Position numbers and translations under genes: made by a program
Assembly: GCF_009870125.1 (NCBI RefSeq)
Contig: NC_046681.1
Span: 16,443,001 to 16,507,000, forward strand
Source of the DNA: Drosophila pseudoobscura
Taxonomy: Eukaryota > Arthropoda > Insecta > Diptera > Drosophilidae
Reading direction: 5' to 3'
Length of the DNA: 64,000 bases
Shown: piece by piece, positions 1 through 11,178 of the stretch
Numbering within the stretch: position 1 is the first letter of the stretch
Layout of the letters: each line of letters starts with the position of its first letter
Notes under the pieces: generated by a model
The model's database searches: none
What the model saw: the letters and a program-made list of their open reading frames with translations, nothing else
Told to the model about the DNA's origin: nothing

Positions 1-2429
1 AGAACTAAATTTTTAATTTGTATAATAAAAATAAGTTAAAAATTTGTATTCATAAAATCTGATATAACTCTTACTCCTAATTTAAGAATAATAATAATTT
101 GTATTCAATTTAATTTCAAAAAATTATATTAAAACTCAAAAATATAAATAAGTTTCGGATGTTATTTTTATTTTATTTTATTGAATTATACAAATTTAAG
201 TGCAGATCACAAAAACATATCACTTTTTGGTAGACACTTTACCGTTCAAAAGATATTAAAATTCTAATTTAATTATAATAATAATTTTTAATTTAATGAA
301 ATAATTATCTCTGATTCTGGAAATTCCAACCCATTTATATCGTTCCTTCTTCACCCAAGAAACGCTCTTAGGTGCCTCCAATAAATACCTATAACAAATC
401 CCTTAGCGTAGAAATACAATTCTCTATCGTTTCCCCCCCTCTCCATCGTGTTTTAGCTATCGCATTTCCCTCTAAATCCCCTCTTAAGAGGCGACAGAGT
501 ATCCATGCCGCATGCCGTTGAGGAGTGTTGGAATGTTGAATGGCGGAAACGACACTTAATCGAAGTACATCTCTTGACGCTTCTCTATGGCTGCAAGCCA
601 CCTTTTCTCTGGTGTGCCAATCGATTGGTTGAATTAATTACAGACGTACGGATAGTGGAAGGCGGATAGCGAAAAGACTTAATTGAAATGCATTTCCCTC
701 ATTTGCATTTGCAGCACACGACACTTTCTTTATCGTTTAATGAAGCCTCTAAACATCCACTTTAATCCCATGAATGCAGAGGAGACAAACCGCAAATCAT
801 TCACAGACTCACAGACCCACAGACGGACCTCCCACCGATTAGGGCCCTCAAATGCATGGTTATTATCCCCAGCCCTTCACCCTTCACCCTCCACCCGTTC
901 TACGAGTACGTATGATAATTGCCATGTACAAGGGATACACGTTATGCCCATCATCTCTAAAGGGGAGTCTCCTTCCCTCCCCACCTCCCACTTGACGGCA
1001 GAATTAACTGCTTAAGTGAAGGGGAAATCATAACATTTTCTTTGGCTACGAGGCGGAGCGGAGGCACGGCACGCAACTGTTTGCTGCTGTTTGTTGGTTT
1101 TTGCTTAGAACATGCCCCCCCTCCCCCCCGCACAGCCCACTATCTGCCACACTCTCCCCCCTCCGCCCCGTCTCCCCGTTTTGATTGGCACCACGTGCCG
1201 TTGCCGTTGCCGTTGCCTGGGCTTCAAGCACACACACGATTTATGCATACATTTTCGCATGTCGTCGGAAAAGTGTGTGCGTGAAAGGCGAAGGAGGGTT
1301 GCCCCAATCTTAAGAAGTTCTACTCCTCGATAATCCACAATTTCCATATTCTACTCTCTCGATCCACCCTCGCGCTCTCTGTGTACTTTTATATAGTTTT
1401 TTCGTCTGCCAGTGCCGCCTGATTTCGTCATCGCCTGGCATGACTCACAGGCGACGGTGCTGCACCCAACACCCACAGCCATACTCTGTGCCTCCCCCCC
1501 AAGCCTCCAGTCGCTCTCTCTTTTTGGCCAAAAAGGCGCAACTAAAATGTTGGCAATAACAACTGTCGTCGCCGTCTCGACGTCGTCGCTTGTCGTTTTG
1601 CACAAATAATAATACGAATACTTGTGCTCGTGCCACCCCCAGGGTGGAATGGAGAGTGCAACCCCCGATGTACCCCACCGTTCCCCCTTCCCCCTTCCAT
1701 GCAAAATTAACAGCTGAGCCAAAAGCCGGGGAGTTCGATTGCATGTTTAGGGCACATTGCAAGTGGCCCAAACGCAGAGCGTACAGAGGCCCTCGTACTC
1801 AATTTCTGGCTACCTTTTTTTACCATTCTATAGATTGAATTTCAAAGTTGTTTTCTCTCTCTTTTGGGGGATATTCTCACCTACTGCTGTTGGCCCGCAT
1901 TTTGTTTGCATTTTCGCTTGCGTGTGCCTTTGGCTAAGCTCCTGCCGGGGACTTCCTTCCTCCTTGCTCCTTCCCTTCCCAGTTCTCCTTTTGTGTAGAG
2001 CTTCAGCAGCTTCGGCAGGGAGTGGAGGACTCCTTCGGAGGCCAGGAGCGACCCCCTCTGCCATTCCTATCAGGCCCAGGGCCCGCACTCAGGACTCCAG
2101 GACTCGGGGAGTCCAGGACTCCAGGACTCCAGAACTCTGTGTTCGTTGTCGCCTTTTGTTTATTTCAAAATTGAATTTTTCGTACCATTTTATTCTGTTT
2201 GCGCTTTTATTTTTGTTGTCTTTCGTTTTTGAGTATTTTACTTGCTTTTGGCCATTTCATTTTGCCTCGATTTAAAGTTGTCAATTTGGTTCCGCAATAC
2301 CCTTTAGGAGAGGGTCTGATGGGCACTTTCTAAGGTGGCTTTGGCACTGAAGAAAAAGGGGGGAAACCTTCAAGCAGGAACACCAAAACAAACTATGGTT
2401 CAAAATCATCAAATTTTTTCGAAAATGAA

Positions 2430-2680
2430 AGTTCTTTTAATTTTTTTTTATATTTTATATTTTTTTCTTTATTATTTTTTATATATTTTTTCTTATTTAT
2501 TACTAAGGTTTATTTATTTTTATTTATTTATTTCTTTTTGTTTTTTTTTTATTTATTTATTTCTTTTTATGTTTTTTTTTTATATTTATTTTTGTTTTCC
2601 CTTTATTTATTTTATTTTATTTCAATTTTTTTTTCTTTTTTCTCTCTCTTGTTTTTTTATTTCTCTTTTATTTCCACACC
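2430..2680. repeat. T-rich low-complexity tract
   Basis: About 250 bases are almost entirely T with scattered A, including many TTTATTTA stretches. Frames through it encode only Phe/Tyr/Leu/Ile runs and should not be read as a membrane protein. Confidence 0.85.
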
Positions 2681-3056
2681 TGTTAAAAGTTTCCACCATC
2701 AAAAAACGAAATCATCCTTGCATGGACCGTGTTTATAGGGTATTAAAAACTTCAGTTTCGGACAAGTTTCTCGTCGTTTTATTTCGTTTTGTCGCAGGCC
2801 ACTTAATGGATTCTGGCACCAGCGGCAGTGTCGTCTAGCTTAAAATGTTTGATGTTTTTCTGTTTTTTTGCTCTCCTCAAGCTTTCTTTTTTTTTCTTGG
2901 GAAAGATTTCAAGCTGTGAAAAGTTTGGGGAAAAACTTTTTCTGGCTGCTAATTTGCGGACGGACCAACGGAAGGGAAACACTGAAGGAAGGAGCTCTCG
3001 CTCGGCAGAGAGCTTAGGGGATAAGGAACTTAACAACGTGTCATGGTCGCCGGGGT

Positions 3057-3084
<28 letters not shown>
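3057..3084. repeat. (CA)14 microsatellite
   Basis: An uninterrupted CA dinucleotide run of 28 bases, flanked by unique non-coding sequence. Confidence 0.95.
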
Positions 3085-3087
<3 letters not shown>

Positions 3088-4753
3088 CGGTTTTCCATCC
3101 CATCCCCGGGCTCTGGCCCCCGCCGTCTCATAATCAATCCAATCAGGCCGGGCAGCCCCTCCAGTGATGCACAAACAATGCAGAAATACCCTTCAAATCG
3201 GAGGGGGGCAGGAGCAGCGTCCTCAGGGAGGACCTCAAAATCGAATTTGCAGTACGGCAAACACACAGACACACACGCAAGACACAGAGACAACATTAAT
3301 AATGTCCTTCGGCTGCGTTAGAGGCACGTACCACATGACAGAGGGCGGGGGCCCAGTGGGTATGGAGGGGGCCTAGGGAGCGAGTGAGCGAGAGAGCGAG
3401 GCAACGAGGGAAGGACACATTATGGCATTTACTTGGAAGCCATCTATATGTAGATTATGATCGGCATTGTCTGCCTTGCGAGTCCTTGCTTCGGAAAACG
3501 ACTCTGCCTCTGCCTCTGCTACTGCCGCCTCGGAGTCCTCGACTCGTCCTTTCGGGGGCTGGCTGGGGGGCTCTCGAGTCAGGCGCCGAGCGAGGGTCGT
3601 ACCATATCAGCGCCATTGTCATCATCGTCGGCTGCAGTTTAATGAACCTTTCGGAAACTATTTTTACAATTATTTCCCCTCTTCCCAGAGCTTTGAACTT
3701 TTTTGTCTTTGGCTGGAGAATACTTAGAGCGTATGGATTTCGGATATATGTATTTTGGAGAGTGTTTTTTGTTAATGGAAGCTATAAATTATACTTGGGA
3801 GGACTTTCCTGGGGAGGACTTTTGCTCCTCGACAAAGATTGTGTGCATTGTTGCTGGATTCTGGGACCGACTCAGCTGCTTAAGGCATTGACTGAAGAGA
3901 AACGAAGCCCAGGAGGCAGCGGGGCCGCGGTCAGAGTCGATTCATAGGTGAAGAGAGAATTGAAATACCTCTGTCTACGGGGCATGCAACATCTTCCATC
4001 AATGGAAGCTATCGATGAGCTTCTGAAAAAGACCTTCAAGATCCCAGTTCAAGATCAAGCTTCTTCCAGGCTGTCACATGTCTTTTACCAAACACAATAC
4101 ACCCTGTTTAGCCTCTGATTACCCCCTGATTACCTGTGTCTAATCATAATTGATTGATTGCTTTGTGGAATCAAATGATTACACGCCGAAACCCACATCA
4201 TATACATAATCCTTACAAACATCTAAAAACTTGGACCAAAACTTTCGAAAACTTTCACAATTTGTCAATTTCAAGAGGGGATAAGAAGAGAGGAGTAAAG
4301 GAGGATAGCGATAGATATAGAGGATGGAAGAGAGAGCTTTAAAAACTGTAAGGAAAACAGCAGAGGCAAACAGGCGAAAACGGTTGTTGGCCTTAGCAAC
4401 GAGCCAGTGGAGCCCAAACAGCCAGAATGAGGGCCACGACCAGGATCCAGGAGCAGGTTCAAGCAGCCAGAAACACTGCCAACCAGGGGCAGGGGAGGGC
4501 AGGGCTGGTCTACAAAAGGAAGCTTATATTGTAGGGGAAATAGACGAGTCAAGTACAGTGGCAGGACCGGTGGCAGGAGCTGCCCCCCCTGCCGTTGTTG
4601 TAACAGAAAACCCAATTGCCGGTTTCAGGATTTTTGGACTGCATGCGGCCAGGCCACGTCACGTCTGTTTGGCCAGGACACACACGAGGAGCAGGAGGAG
4701 GAGGACTACGACGTCATTGCGGTTTAGCGAAGAACAGGACTTGGGACTCGGGA

Positions 4754-4778
4754 CTCTCTCTCTCTCTCTCTCTCTCTC
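4754..4778. repeat. (CT)n microsatellite
   Basis: An uninterrupted CT run of about 25 bases; on the minus strand this is GAGA-type sequence that GAGA factor could bind. Confidence 0.95.
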
Positions 4779-5767
4779 CCGCTCTCTCTTGTGGAAGACA
4801 ACACCAGCTGCGGTTTTGCAACAATAAAAGGATCAAAGGGATACAATGTCTTGCTGGGGCAACTATGTACACATGCAACACGCAGTAGTTGCACGACGCC
4901 TCAAGAAACGTGTGCATAAGGATATGCCTGGTATTGGTAATAGAGTAATTCAATATTGGGTGTGGCACAGCCACCGGCATTGCCCCTGCCACCTCGATTC
5001 TTTTATGTCTGCATTTGAGGCACTCTCTAGACCTATTGATTTTCCTTCAGAAAACTTCAGACAGCTAACCCTCTCCTCGGCCCCTTCCTCGCCCTTCACT
5101 CTTCCCAGTTCCGCTCCCTGCCTTGAAAGGAAATCCTTCCACTGGTCTGAGGATATCAGTTGCTGCCGCCGAAGCGTCGCTTCATTAGGCAACACTTTAA
5201 GCACAACAATGGGCCACCAATCGACGACTTCACACTTCCCCAAGGATGCCAGGACCGCCAACGTTATTAAAAAGGAATCGACAGAGTCCTGATATATTCA
5301 CGACATCGTTGACAATCCTTTCTCGCCCACACGCCATTCCTCAAAGCCAAAGGCCAAAGGCAGGAAAACCAACACCAAGGGCCAAGGAAAACCACTTGAG
5401 GAGTTCCGAGGAGGAAATCCATGGAATGGTGAAGGATATCACGAAATGATGAGCTCTCGAAATCATTGAAAGGACTCGATAAACAGGGAATGCAAGTGAT
5501 GCCTGTATTTAGTCACTGAATGGGGAAGAAGTCACTGCTTTTGATAGAGGAATTAGGCCATCACAATGAAAATATTCGATTAAAATATATTTCATATCAA
5601 ATATTTTCATTTTGGAACGGGTAGGCCAAGGACGAGGCTTCGATTACAACTGCTGGGAATACTGTGTCCTCTGAAAGGTCACCTTCACAACGAACGGCCC
5701 TCGAAAACCTTCACGAGGGCGTGTCGATTGTTTGCCAATTTTATAAATAAATAAAAATATATAAATA

Positions 5768-5950
5768 TGTAAACTTTTAATAGCACGGTTTTATTATATG
5801 TTCTTCTGTCTTCATTGTCGTATATCAATTAATTTGTGTTGGCATATCGATACTTGTCGAGGACAAGTATCGATATATCGAGTACATTGGTATTTCTTAT
5901 AATACTATCGATGAGATTCAAATCTTATAAACTAATATTCATATCTTACA
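5768..5950 (-). repeat. 3' LTR (183 bp)
   Basis: In element sense (minus strand) it begins TGTAAGATATG and ends with TTTACA. It matches 11179-11361 base for base by eye. It contains an AATAAA signal (plus strand TTTATT at 5790-5795) and a 15-bp perfect palindrome with a 3-nt loop (5844-5876) that includes two TATCGATA motifs. At 183 bp it is short for a fly gypsy-like element. Confidence 0.96.
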
Positions 5951-6056
5951 TTCGGGCAACCTGACTACAGATCGCCCACGATCTACACACTAAGGCATAC
6001 AGTTGGTTAAACATTTCTTAATCGGTATTGTCTTACTTTACATACTACTTCATCGA

Positions 6057-9000
6057 TTAACAACATGAGACCATGGTTTTATCATTACACTCTACCCAGG
6101 GTTTAAGCCTTGCTGGTTCTAGTATACTTCGGAATGGCATTTGCGTCAACTGACAGTCCTCAATGTCGACAACCTCATAACGATCATTATCCAAAACTCT
6201 ATTGATCCTGTACGGTCCTCGATACTTTGGTGCGAACTTCTTATTGATCCCCGGTGTTGTGTCCACATGCCGGACTGCTACATAGTCACCAGGTTCATAC
6301 TTCAATGGGGCTCTATGTTTATGGGCATACATCTTCTCATTTCTTTTCTGCGACAACCGTATGTTCTCACTTGCTATTTCTCTTATAGTTTCCAACTCTC
6401 TAAGTTCTGACGCTAACTTCTCCTCTAGGTATTCGGTTAATTCATCTACAACGGGTCCTTTCTGGGGTATTCCAAATAACAATGTGCTAGGTGTCTTTTT
6501 CGTACTGCTGTTAACGGAATTATTAATGGCGTGCTCTACCTTGCTCATCAACCTATACCAATCGGCTTGCTCAAGGGGCTCTGACAGTTTTCCTAACATA
6601 GGAGTAAGAACACGATTCACCCGCTCCACTTGGCCATTCGCCTGCGGTGCACCTGTAGCTACCTTAATGTGCTCTATCCCTCTCTCCTGCAGAAAACTAG
6701 AGAACTCTAACGAGGTGAAACAGGTCCCACGATCTGATATTATCCTAGTAGGGCGACTATAGAAATCAAAATATTTACTTAAGGCATCCTTCGCTTCCCG
6801 CGTGCTGGTACTATTAACCGGGAACAATTTGACAAACTTAGTGAATGCATCTATTACCACAAGGAGGTGTTTTCGCTTAGATCTAATACTCGGCAATGGA
6901 CCCAAATGATCAACATGTAGGGTATGAAAAGGAACACCCGACTTTGGGATACTATGGAGCGTTCTGTTATGGATTGTTTTAGGCATCGAGTGTAGTATAC
7001 ACGGTAGACAGTTTCTGATGAACCTTGCCACTTTACTTCTCATTGACGGAAACCAGTAGGTCCTCAAAAGGTCACTCACGCACTTCTCTGCGGCCAAATG
7101 TCCTAGTTTTTCGTGTGACCGCCTTATCAACTGCTCTTCCATACACATTGGTACATAGAAACATAGTTTGTTTTCACAACTCCTCTTGTAAACAATACCA
7201 TCTATCATTTCATAATCTACTTCAATTCCATCCTCTAACATTTTTCGAATCCTAACTACTTCCTTGTCTCGCATCTGTTCTGTTTGCAATATCAAATCAA
7301 CATCTTCTGGCGTTGCACCTACTACCCCAACTATCAATGATTTTAGTAATCTTTCCTCCTGAAACTCTAACTTGTCCCTCTCTACTGTATCCTCAACACA
7401 TTTTTTCACTTTATCTGAATTCCTACTACTAATGTACTTTACTCCCCCCACCACATCGTTAACGCTTCCTCTACATTGGCTCAAATCTCTAATTTCAATC
7501 TTCGATCCATCCTCTTCCCTATATTCACTATTCTCTATGTTATCTCTACAATCACTACCAAGGTTCTCTCTATCATCAGACTTCCACCTATTTCCCAATC
7601 TACTTCCTACTGCACTTGATTCTCCACACTCAATCGCAGGGTTCTCTACTGTACTACTACGCTCTCTACTGATATTTAATTCTCTACACTTAATCACAGG
7701 GTTCTCTACGGTACCTCTATGCTCACTACTAGGGTTGTCTCTACTTACACTATTCCTTGTATAATGCTTTCTACTATCATCTTTTTCTAAATTAGACTTT
7801 TCTAAACCGTATTTGACTCTATAACCATCCTCTAACATATTCGTCACTTGATCTTGTCTGCTCAGCGCATCAACGTGCGCCATACTGGCCCCAGGTCTGT
7901 GCATAATGGAGTAATCATAGTTCTCTAACTCTAGGGACCACCGTGCTATCTTAGGACTAATTGACTTTCTGGTTAACGTCTGTACTAACGAATTACAATC
8001 CGTGATTATTTTGAAGGACCTATGCTCCAAATATGCTCTAAAACGCCTCAATGCATAAATTATAGCTAATGTCTCTAGTTCGAAACTATGATAACGTGAT
8101 TCTGTTTCTGTTGTTTTGCCAGAATAATAGGACACAGGGTGCATCTTCCCATCATCTTGTCTTTGCATCAGTATTGCGCCATAACCGTATGAACTTGCGT
8201 CTGTATGTAATTCCGTTTCTCTATTTGGGCTAAAAATGGCTAATACCGGAGGATTTGCCAACGCATTCTTAAGAGTTTCAAACGTCTTCACCTGTTCTCT
8301 ATTCATAGGAAACGGACCACCTTCTTTTAACAACTGCACCAAGGGCTTAGCTGTCGTCGCAAATGACAACATGAAACGTCGAAAGTACGAAAAGAATCCC
8401 AAGCATGAGTGCAGTGCTTTTACATTTTGAGGGACTGGGTATTTTTTCAAGGCCTCAATATGGGAATCACTAGGAACTATTCCGTTTTGATTAACTTTAT
8501 ACCCCAGGAAATCGATGTTTCGATTGACAAACCTACACTTTTTTAAATTTATCTCTAAATTTTGCTCGCTAAACCGAATGCATAGTCTTTTTAATATATC
8601 CATGTGTTCTTCAACTGTTTTAGTCGCTACTAATATATCATCCATGTACACTACAATGCTTTTGTTCCTAATAAAGTCTCTCAAGAGCTCCGAAATAAAT
8701 CTTTGAAAAATAGCTGATCCATTTTTTAACCCAAAGGGCATTCTCAAGTACTCATACTGTCCTTGCGGTGTCACAAACGATGTATACGGAACTGATTTTT
8801 CTTCTACGCCTATTTGATGATACCCGCTTTTCAAATCTATAATGGAAAAACAGCACTTGTTTTCTAAAAACTCAAGACAGTCCTCAATAAGGGGCAATGG
8901 GAAATTATCTTTAACAATTCGTTTGTTCAGACCACGGTAATCGACACACATTCGAAGTTCTCCTGATTTTTTTTTTACTAGGACCAACGGGGAAGCATAA

Positions 9001-9842
9001 GGAGACTCACTATGACGGATTACTTTCTTTTCTAACAGATCATCTACTATTTCAGCTACTTTCTCTCTCTCATGGTAGGATAAACGACGCGGAGTACAAT
9101 GAAATGGTGTTGTTTCTGTTACACGAATCTGCATCTGATACTTTGGTGGTGCTTTAAAGTCAAATTCTTTGTGTAAATAGTATGTCTTAATAACTTCCCT
9201 ACACTTTTCTGCAATAGTGGGGCCAAATTCGAAACCTACGTTAATATGTTCCTCTTCATCAATCTCTACCGACGCACAAAAGTTACTGAATTCGTCGCCT
9301 TGATTCATATTCTCGATGACCATTTTGTCATTCCTTGAGTTTTCTTGTGTCTGATTTTTAAATGGATTACAACGTTTGATTAGCTCGCTTCTTTCTGATT
9401 GATTACCGTCTAACTTATCATATAGTCTTATGTTAATATTATTTTTACTTTCGGTGAATAAAGACGCGCAGGTTAAACTAATAGCTTTTTGCTTTAACGA
9501 ACTTAATGGTGTGTGTTGCTTCGCATTGATATTTTTCTTATGAACTAATTTTACTTCAATAACTTTAAGGGCATCGCGTCCCAACAATACCGGCAAAGGC
9601 AGCATGTTATCATCTACGATGTTTAATAAAACGATATATTTCTTTGTGCAAAATTCAATATGGCACTTAAATTTTCCCCATATGGGAATTGGTTGTCCTC
9701 CTAGTCCATAGTATTTCCTAACTTCATTATAGGCTTCAACTATAGCCGACTTCGGTATCAAAGACTTATGAATAAAACTTACAGGGCTACCTGTATCAAA
9801 TAAACTAAAAATACTGACGCCTCTTTGTTCACCAAACGGAAG
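6057..9842 (-). CDS. Retrotransposon pol polyprotein (PR-RT-RH-IN)
   Basis: An open frame of 1261 codons following the gag UGA without a frame change. There is no ATG near its beginning, so it is probably made as a gag-pol fusion; an in-frame TTG occurs 27 codons in. Counting from the UGA: protease with a DTG active site at codons 16-18; reverse transcriptase around 250-435 with YMDD near 400; RNase H around 540-660 with a TDAS motif; a charged linker of roughly 165 residues (about 665-830) with imperfect repeats of TVENPxIxC type; integrase with an HHCC zinc motif (about 910-950) and a catalytic triad with spacing D-58-D-35-E, a textbook D,D(35)E. No internal stop or frameshift is visible, so pol looks intact. 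It ends about 106 bp before the 3' LTR, with no env frame. Confidence 0.95.
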   Translation of the reverse strand, partial: LPFGEQRGVSIFSLFDTGSPVSFIHKSLIPKSAIVEAYNEVRKYYGLGGQPIPIWGKFKCHIEFCTKKYIVLLNIVDDNMLPLPVLLGRDALKVIEVKLVHKKNINAKQHTPLSSLKQKAISLTCASLFTESKNNINIRLYDKLDGNQSERSELIKRCNPFKNQTQENSRNDKMVIENMNQGDEFSNFCASVEIDEEEHINVGFEFGPTIAEKCREVIKTYYLHKEFDFKAPPKYQMQIRVTETTPFHCTPRRLSYHEREKVAEIVDDLLEKKVIRHSESPYASPLVLVKKKSGELRMCVDYRGLNKRIVKDNFPLPLIEDCLEFLENKCCFSIIDLKSGYHQIGVEEKSVPYTSFVTPQGQYEYLRMPFGLKNGSAIFQRFISELLRDFIRNKSIVVYMDDILVATKTVEEHMDILKRLCIRFSEQNLEINLKKCRFVNRNIDFLGYKVNQNGIVPSDSHIEALKKYPVPQNVKALHSCLGFFSYFRRFMLSFATTAKPLVQLLKEGGPFPMNREQVKTFETLKNALANPPVLAIFSPNRETELHTDASSYGYGAILMQRQDDGKMHPVSYYSGKTTETESRYHSFELETLAIIYALRRFRAYLEHRSFKIITDCNSLVQTLTRKSISPKIARWSLELENYDYSIMHRPGASMAHVDALSRQDQVTNMLEDGYRVKYGLEKSNLEKDDSRKHYTRNSVSRDNPSSEHRGTVENPVIKCRELNISRERSSTVENPAIECGESSAVGSRLGNRWKSDDRENLGSDCRDNIENSEYREEDGSKIEIRDLSQCRGSVNDVVGGVKYISSRNSDKVKKCVEDTVERDKLEFQEERLLKSLIVGVVGATPEDVDLILQTEQMRDKEVVRIRKMLEDGIEVDYEMIDGIVYKRSCENKLCFYVPMCMEEQLIRRSHEKLGHLAAEKCVSDLLRTYWFPSMRSKVARFIRNCLPCILHSMPKTIHNRTLHSIPKSGVPFHTLHVDHLGPLPSIRSKRKHLLVVIDAFTKFVKLFPVNSTSTREAKDALSKYFDFYSRPTRIISDRGTCFTSLEFSSFLQERGIEHIKVATGAPQANGQVERVNRVLTPMLGKLSEPLEQADWYRLMSKVEHAINNSVNSSTKKTPSTLLFGIPQKGPVVDELTEYLEEKLASELRELETIREIASENIRLSQKRNEKMYAHKHRAPLKYEPGDYVAVRHVDTTPGINKKFAPKYRGPYRINRVLDNDRYEVVDIEDCQLTQMPFRSILEPARLKPWVECNDKTMVSCC

Positions 9843-11126
9843 TCATAAAGTGATTGACTGGACAGCCGCTAGCTCGTCGTTGTTTTTTTCTCCTGGTCGC
9901 TCCTCATCTTGAACTGCAGCTACCCTAGTGGCCATCTTTCGTTTCGGGCACTGCGAATATAGGTGGCTGGTACTCCAACAGTTAAAACATGCTCCATCCG
10001 GTCTCTTTGGCTGACTGCATTCCTTCATAACGTGCCCAAATTGCCGACAGTTGTAGCAACGCATTGCGCCACCACCTTGCTGCTGCCCAACTGCCATACT
10101 CACATTTAGTTTTCCCTTTGTCATACCTTCGCTACGAATTGCTACGACGCCAGGAGCTCTTCTGACCTTATCATAGGTGACCATCTTGTCACGCAACTCG
10201 TTGAGTGTGGTGCAGTATAGCATGGATGCTGCCATGCCCGTCTTGTCCTGCAGTCCCTCTACGATGAATTTGACCACATCGCTCGTGGCCATGTCTGCTT
10301 GCGACGCTATGCTGCACATTGCGACGAAATATTGCAATGCGCTTTCATTATTTGCAATTTTCCGTGCCTCCAGTCGCTTTCCAATGTCCCACGCTGTCAC
10401 TTTCTGCTCAAAGACGTTGAGCAATTCTGCTCGCATCAATTGCCAAGTCAAAGGCGCCACATGGTCGATGTACGCCTTCGCCGATCCGCCTAGCAGCCGC
10501 TTCGCTAATATCCAGCATTTTGACTCGGATACACCATGGAAATTCATAATGTCCTCAAAGTTACTTATCCAACTGGTTACAGCCTGGTCGTCATCTCCAG
10601 AAAATGGACGCATCAACGCCTCAATGTGTGTCAAGTCGATGCAATCTCTCGGCGTTTCCAACTCCATAGCCTCTTTCTCCGTTTTCAATATGCTTAATTT
10701 GAGATCAGCTAAGCGCTTGCGAGAAACGTACAATTGTTCCAACTGCTGCAAACGGCGCGATTCTTCTTCGTATTCATCTGATCGCATGGTCAATTTCGAA
10801 CAAGCGTTGTCTTGTCGCGGCATGAATGCTTCTCGAGCCTTCTGCACATTTTCACCATGTTCTTCTGGCGCCGCTTTTACTGCGTGTTGTGCACTACGGT
10901 TGTCTCTGTCTATCTCGCGCTCAACCGGGACTGCAAAAATGTCTGCCTGCATAGTCTCGTCTGCGCTTGGCGCCGTATTTCCTAGCTCATGCGTGTCTTC
11001 CATGATTTTTTTTACTGCTGTACGTAATTGGTGTATGTTGGCATCTTGATCAAAATATACGTTTTGCCTACGCAATATGTCGCTAAGTTCACTTTTGGTT
11101 TTCGCTCTTATGTCTGCATAGTTCAT
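9843..11126 (-). CDS. Retrotransposon gag protein, ends at UGA
   Basis: A 427-residue frame from an ATG 52 nt inside the 5' LTR. The N-terminal half has charged, helix-prone segments (coiled-coil-like, roughly residues 120-155). The middle resembles a retrotransposon capsid domain. Near the C terminus are two CCHC knuckles of the form C-X2-C-X4-H-X4-C, CYNCRQFGHVMKEC and CFNCWSTSHLYSQC, which bind RNA in gag proteins. The frame ends at a single UGA (9843-9845), beyond which the same frame stays open into protease and RT. Gag packages the element RNA into virus-like particles. It is a host-genome retrotransposon gene, not a cellular gene. Confidence 0.94.
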   Translation of the reverse strand: MNYADIRAKTKSELSDILRRQNVYFDQDANIHQLRTAVKKIMEDTHELGNTAPSADETMQADIFAVPVEREIDRDNRSAQHAVKAAPEEHGENVQKAREAFMPRQDNACSKLTMRSDEYEEESRRLQQLEQLYVSRKRLADLKLSILKTEKEAMELETPRDCIDLTHIEALMRPFSGDDDQAVTSWISNFEDIMNFHGVSESKCWILAKRLLGGSAKAYIDHVAPLTWQLMRAELLNVFEQKVTAWDIGKRLEARKIANNESALQYFVAMCSIASQADMATSDVVKFIVEGLQDKTGMAASMLYCTTLNELRDKMVTYDKVRRAPGVVAIRSEGMTKGKLNVSMAVGQQQGGGAMRCYNCRQFGHVMKECSQPKRPDGACFNCWSTSHLYSQCPKRKMATRVAAVQDEERPGEKNNDELAAVQSITL

Positions 11127-11160
11127 CGCAGAGTTTTATTTATTTATTTTTTTTTTTGGG

Positions 11161-11178
11161 CAAACCCCACACCTGATA
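11161..11178 (-). promoter_or_regulatory. Presumed primer-binding region
   Basis: These bases lie immediately inside the 5' LTR, where a tRNA primer should anneal. In element sense they read TATCAGGTGTGGGGTTTG. There is no TGG directly at the LTR edge; the first TGGG begins ten bases in. The stretch resembles, with several mismatches, the complement of the 3' part of fly tRNA-Leu as remembered, offset by a few bases. The primer cannot be named with confidence. Confidence 0.4.

Larger units (their letters stand above)
1..5767. other. Non-coding region left of the LTR element
   Basis: No open frame here shows a recognisable domain, fly-like codon use or paired splice sites. The first 300 bases are very AT-rich. 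Between about 2430 and 2680 lies a T-rich tract made mostly of TTTA and poly-T. A short array of a GGACTCCA-like unit occurs around 2090-2135. CA and CT microsatellites are listed separately. The last 30 bases (about 5738-5767) are AT repeat matching the minisatellite on the far side of the LTR element, so this is the left half of its insertion site. Confidence 0.7.

Noticed and set aside
3384..3947. 187-codon plus-strand frame
   Set aside because: No domain, no splice or promoter support, unusual composition.
10177..11049. 290-codon plus-strand frame
   Set aside because: Antisense shadow of the retrotransposon gag.
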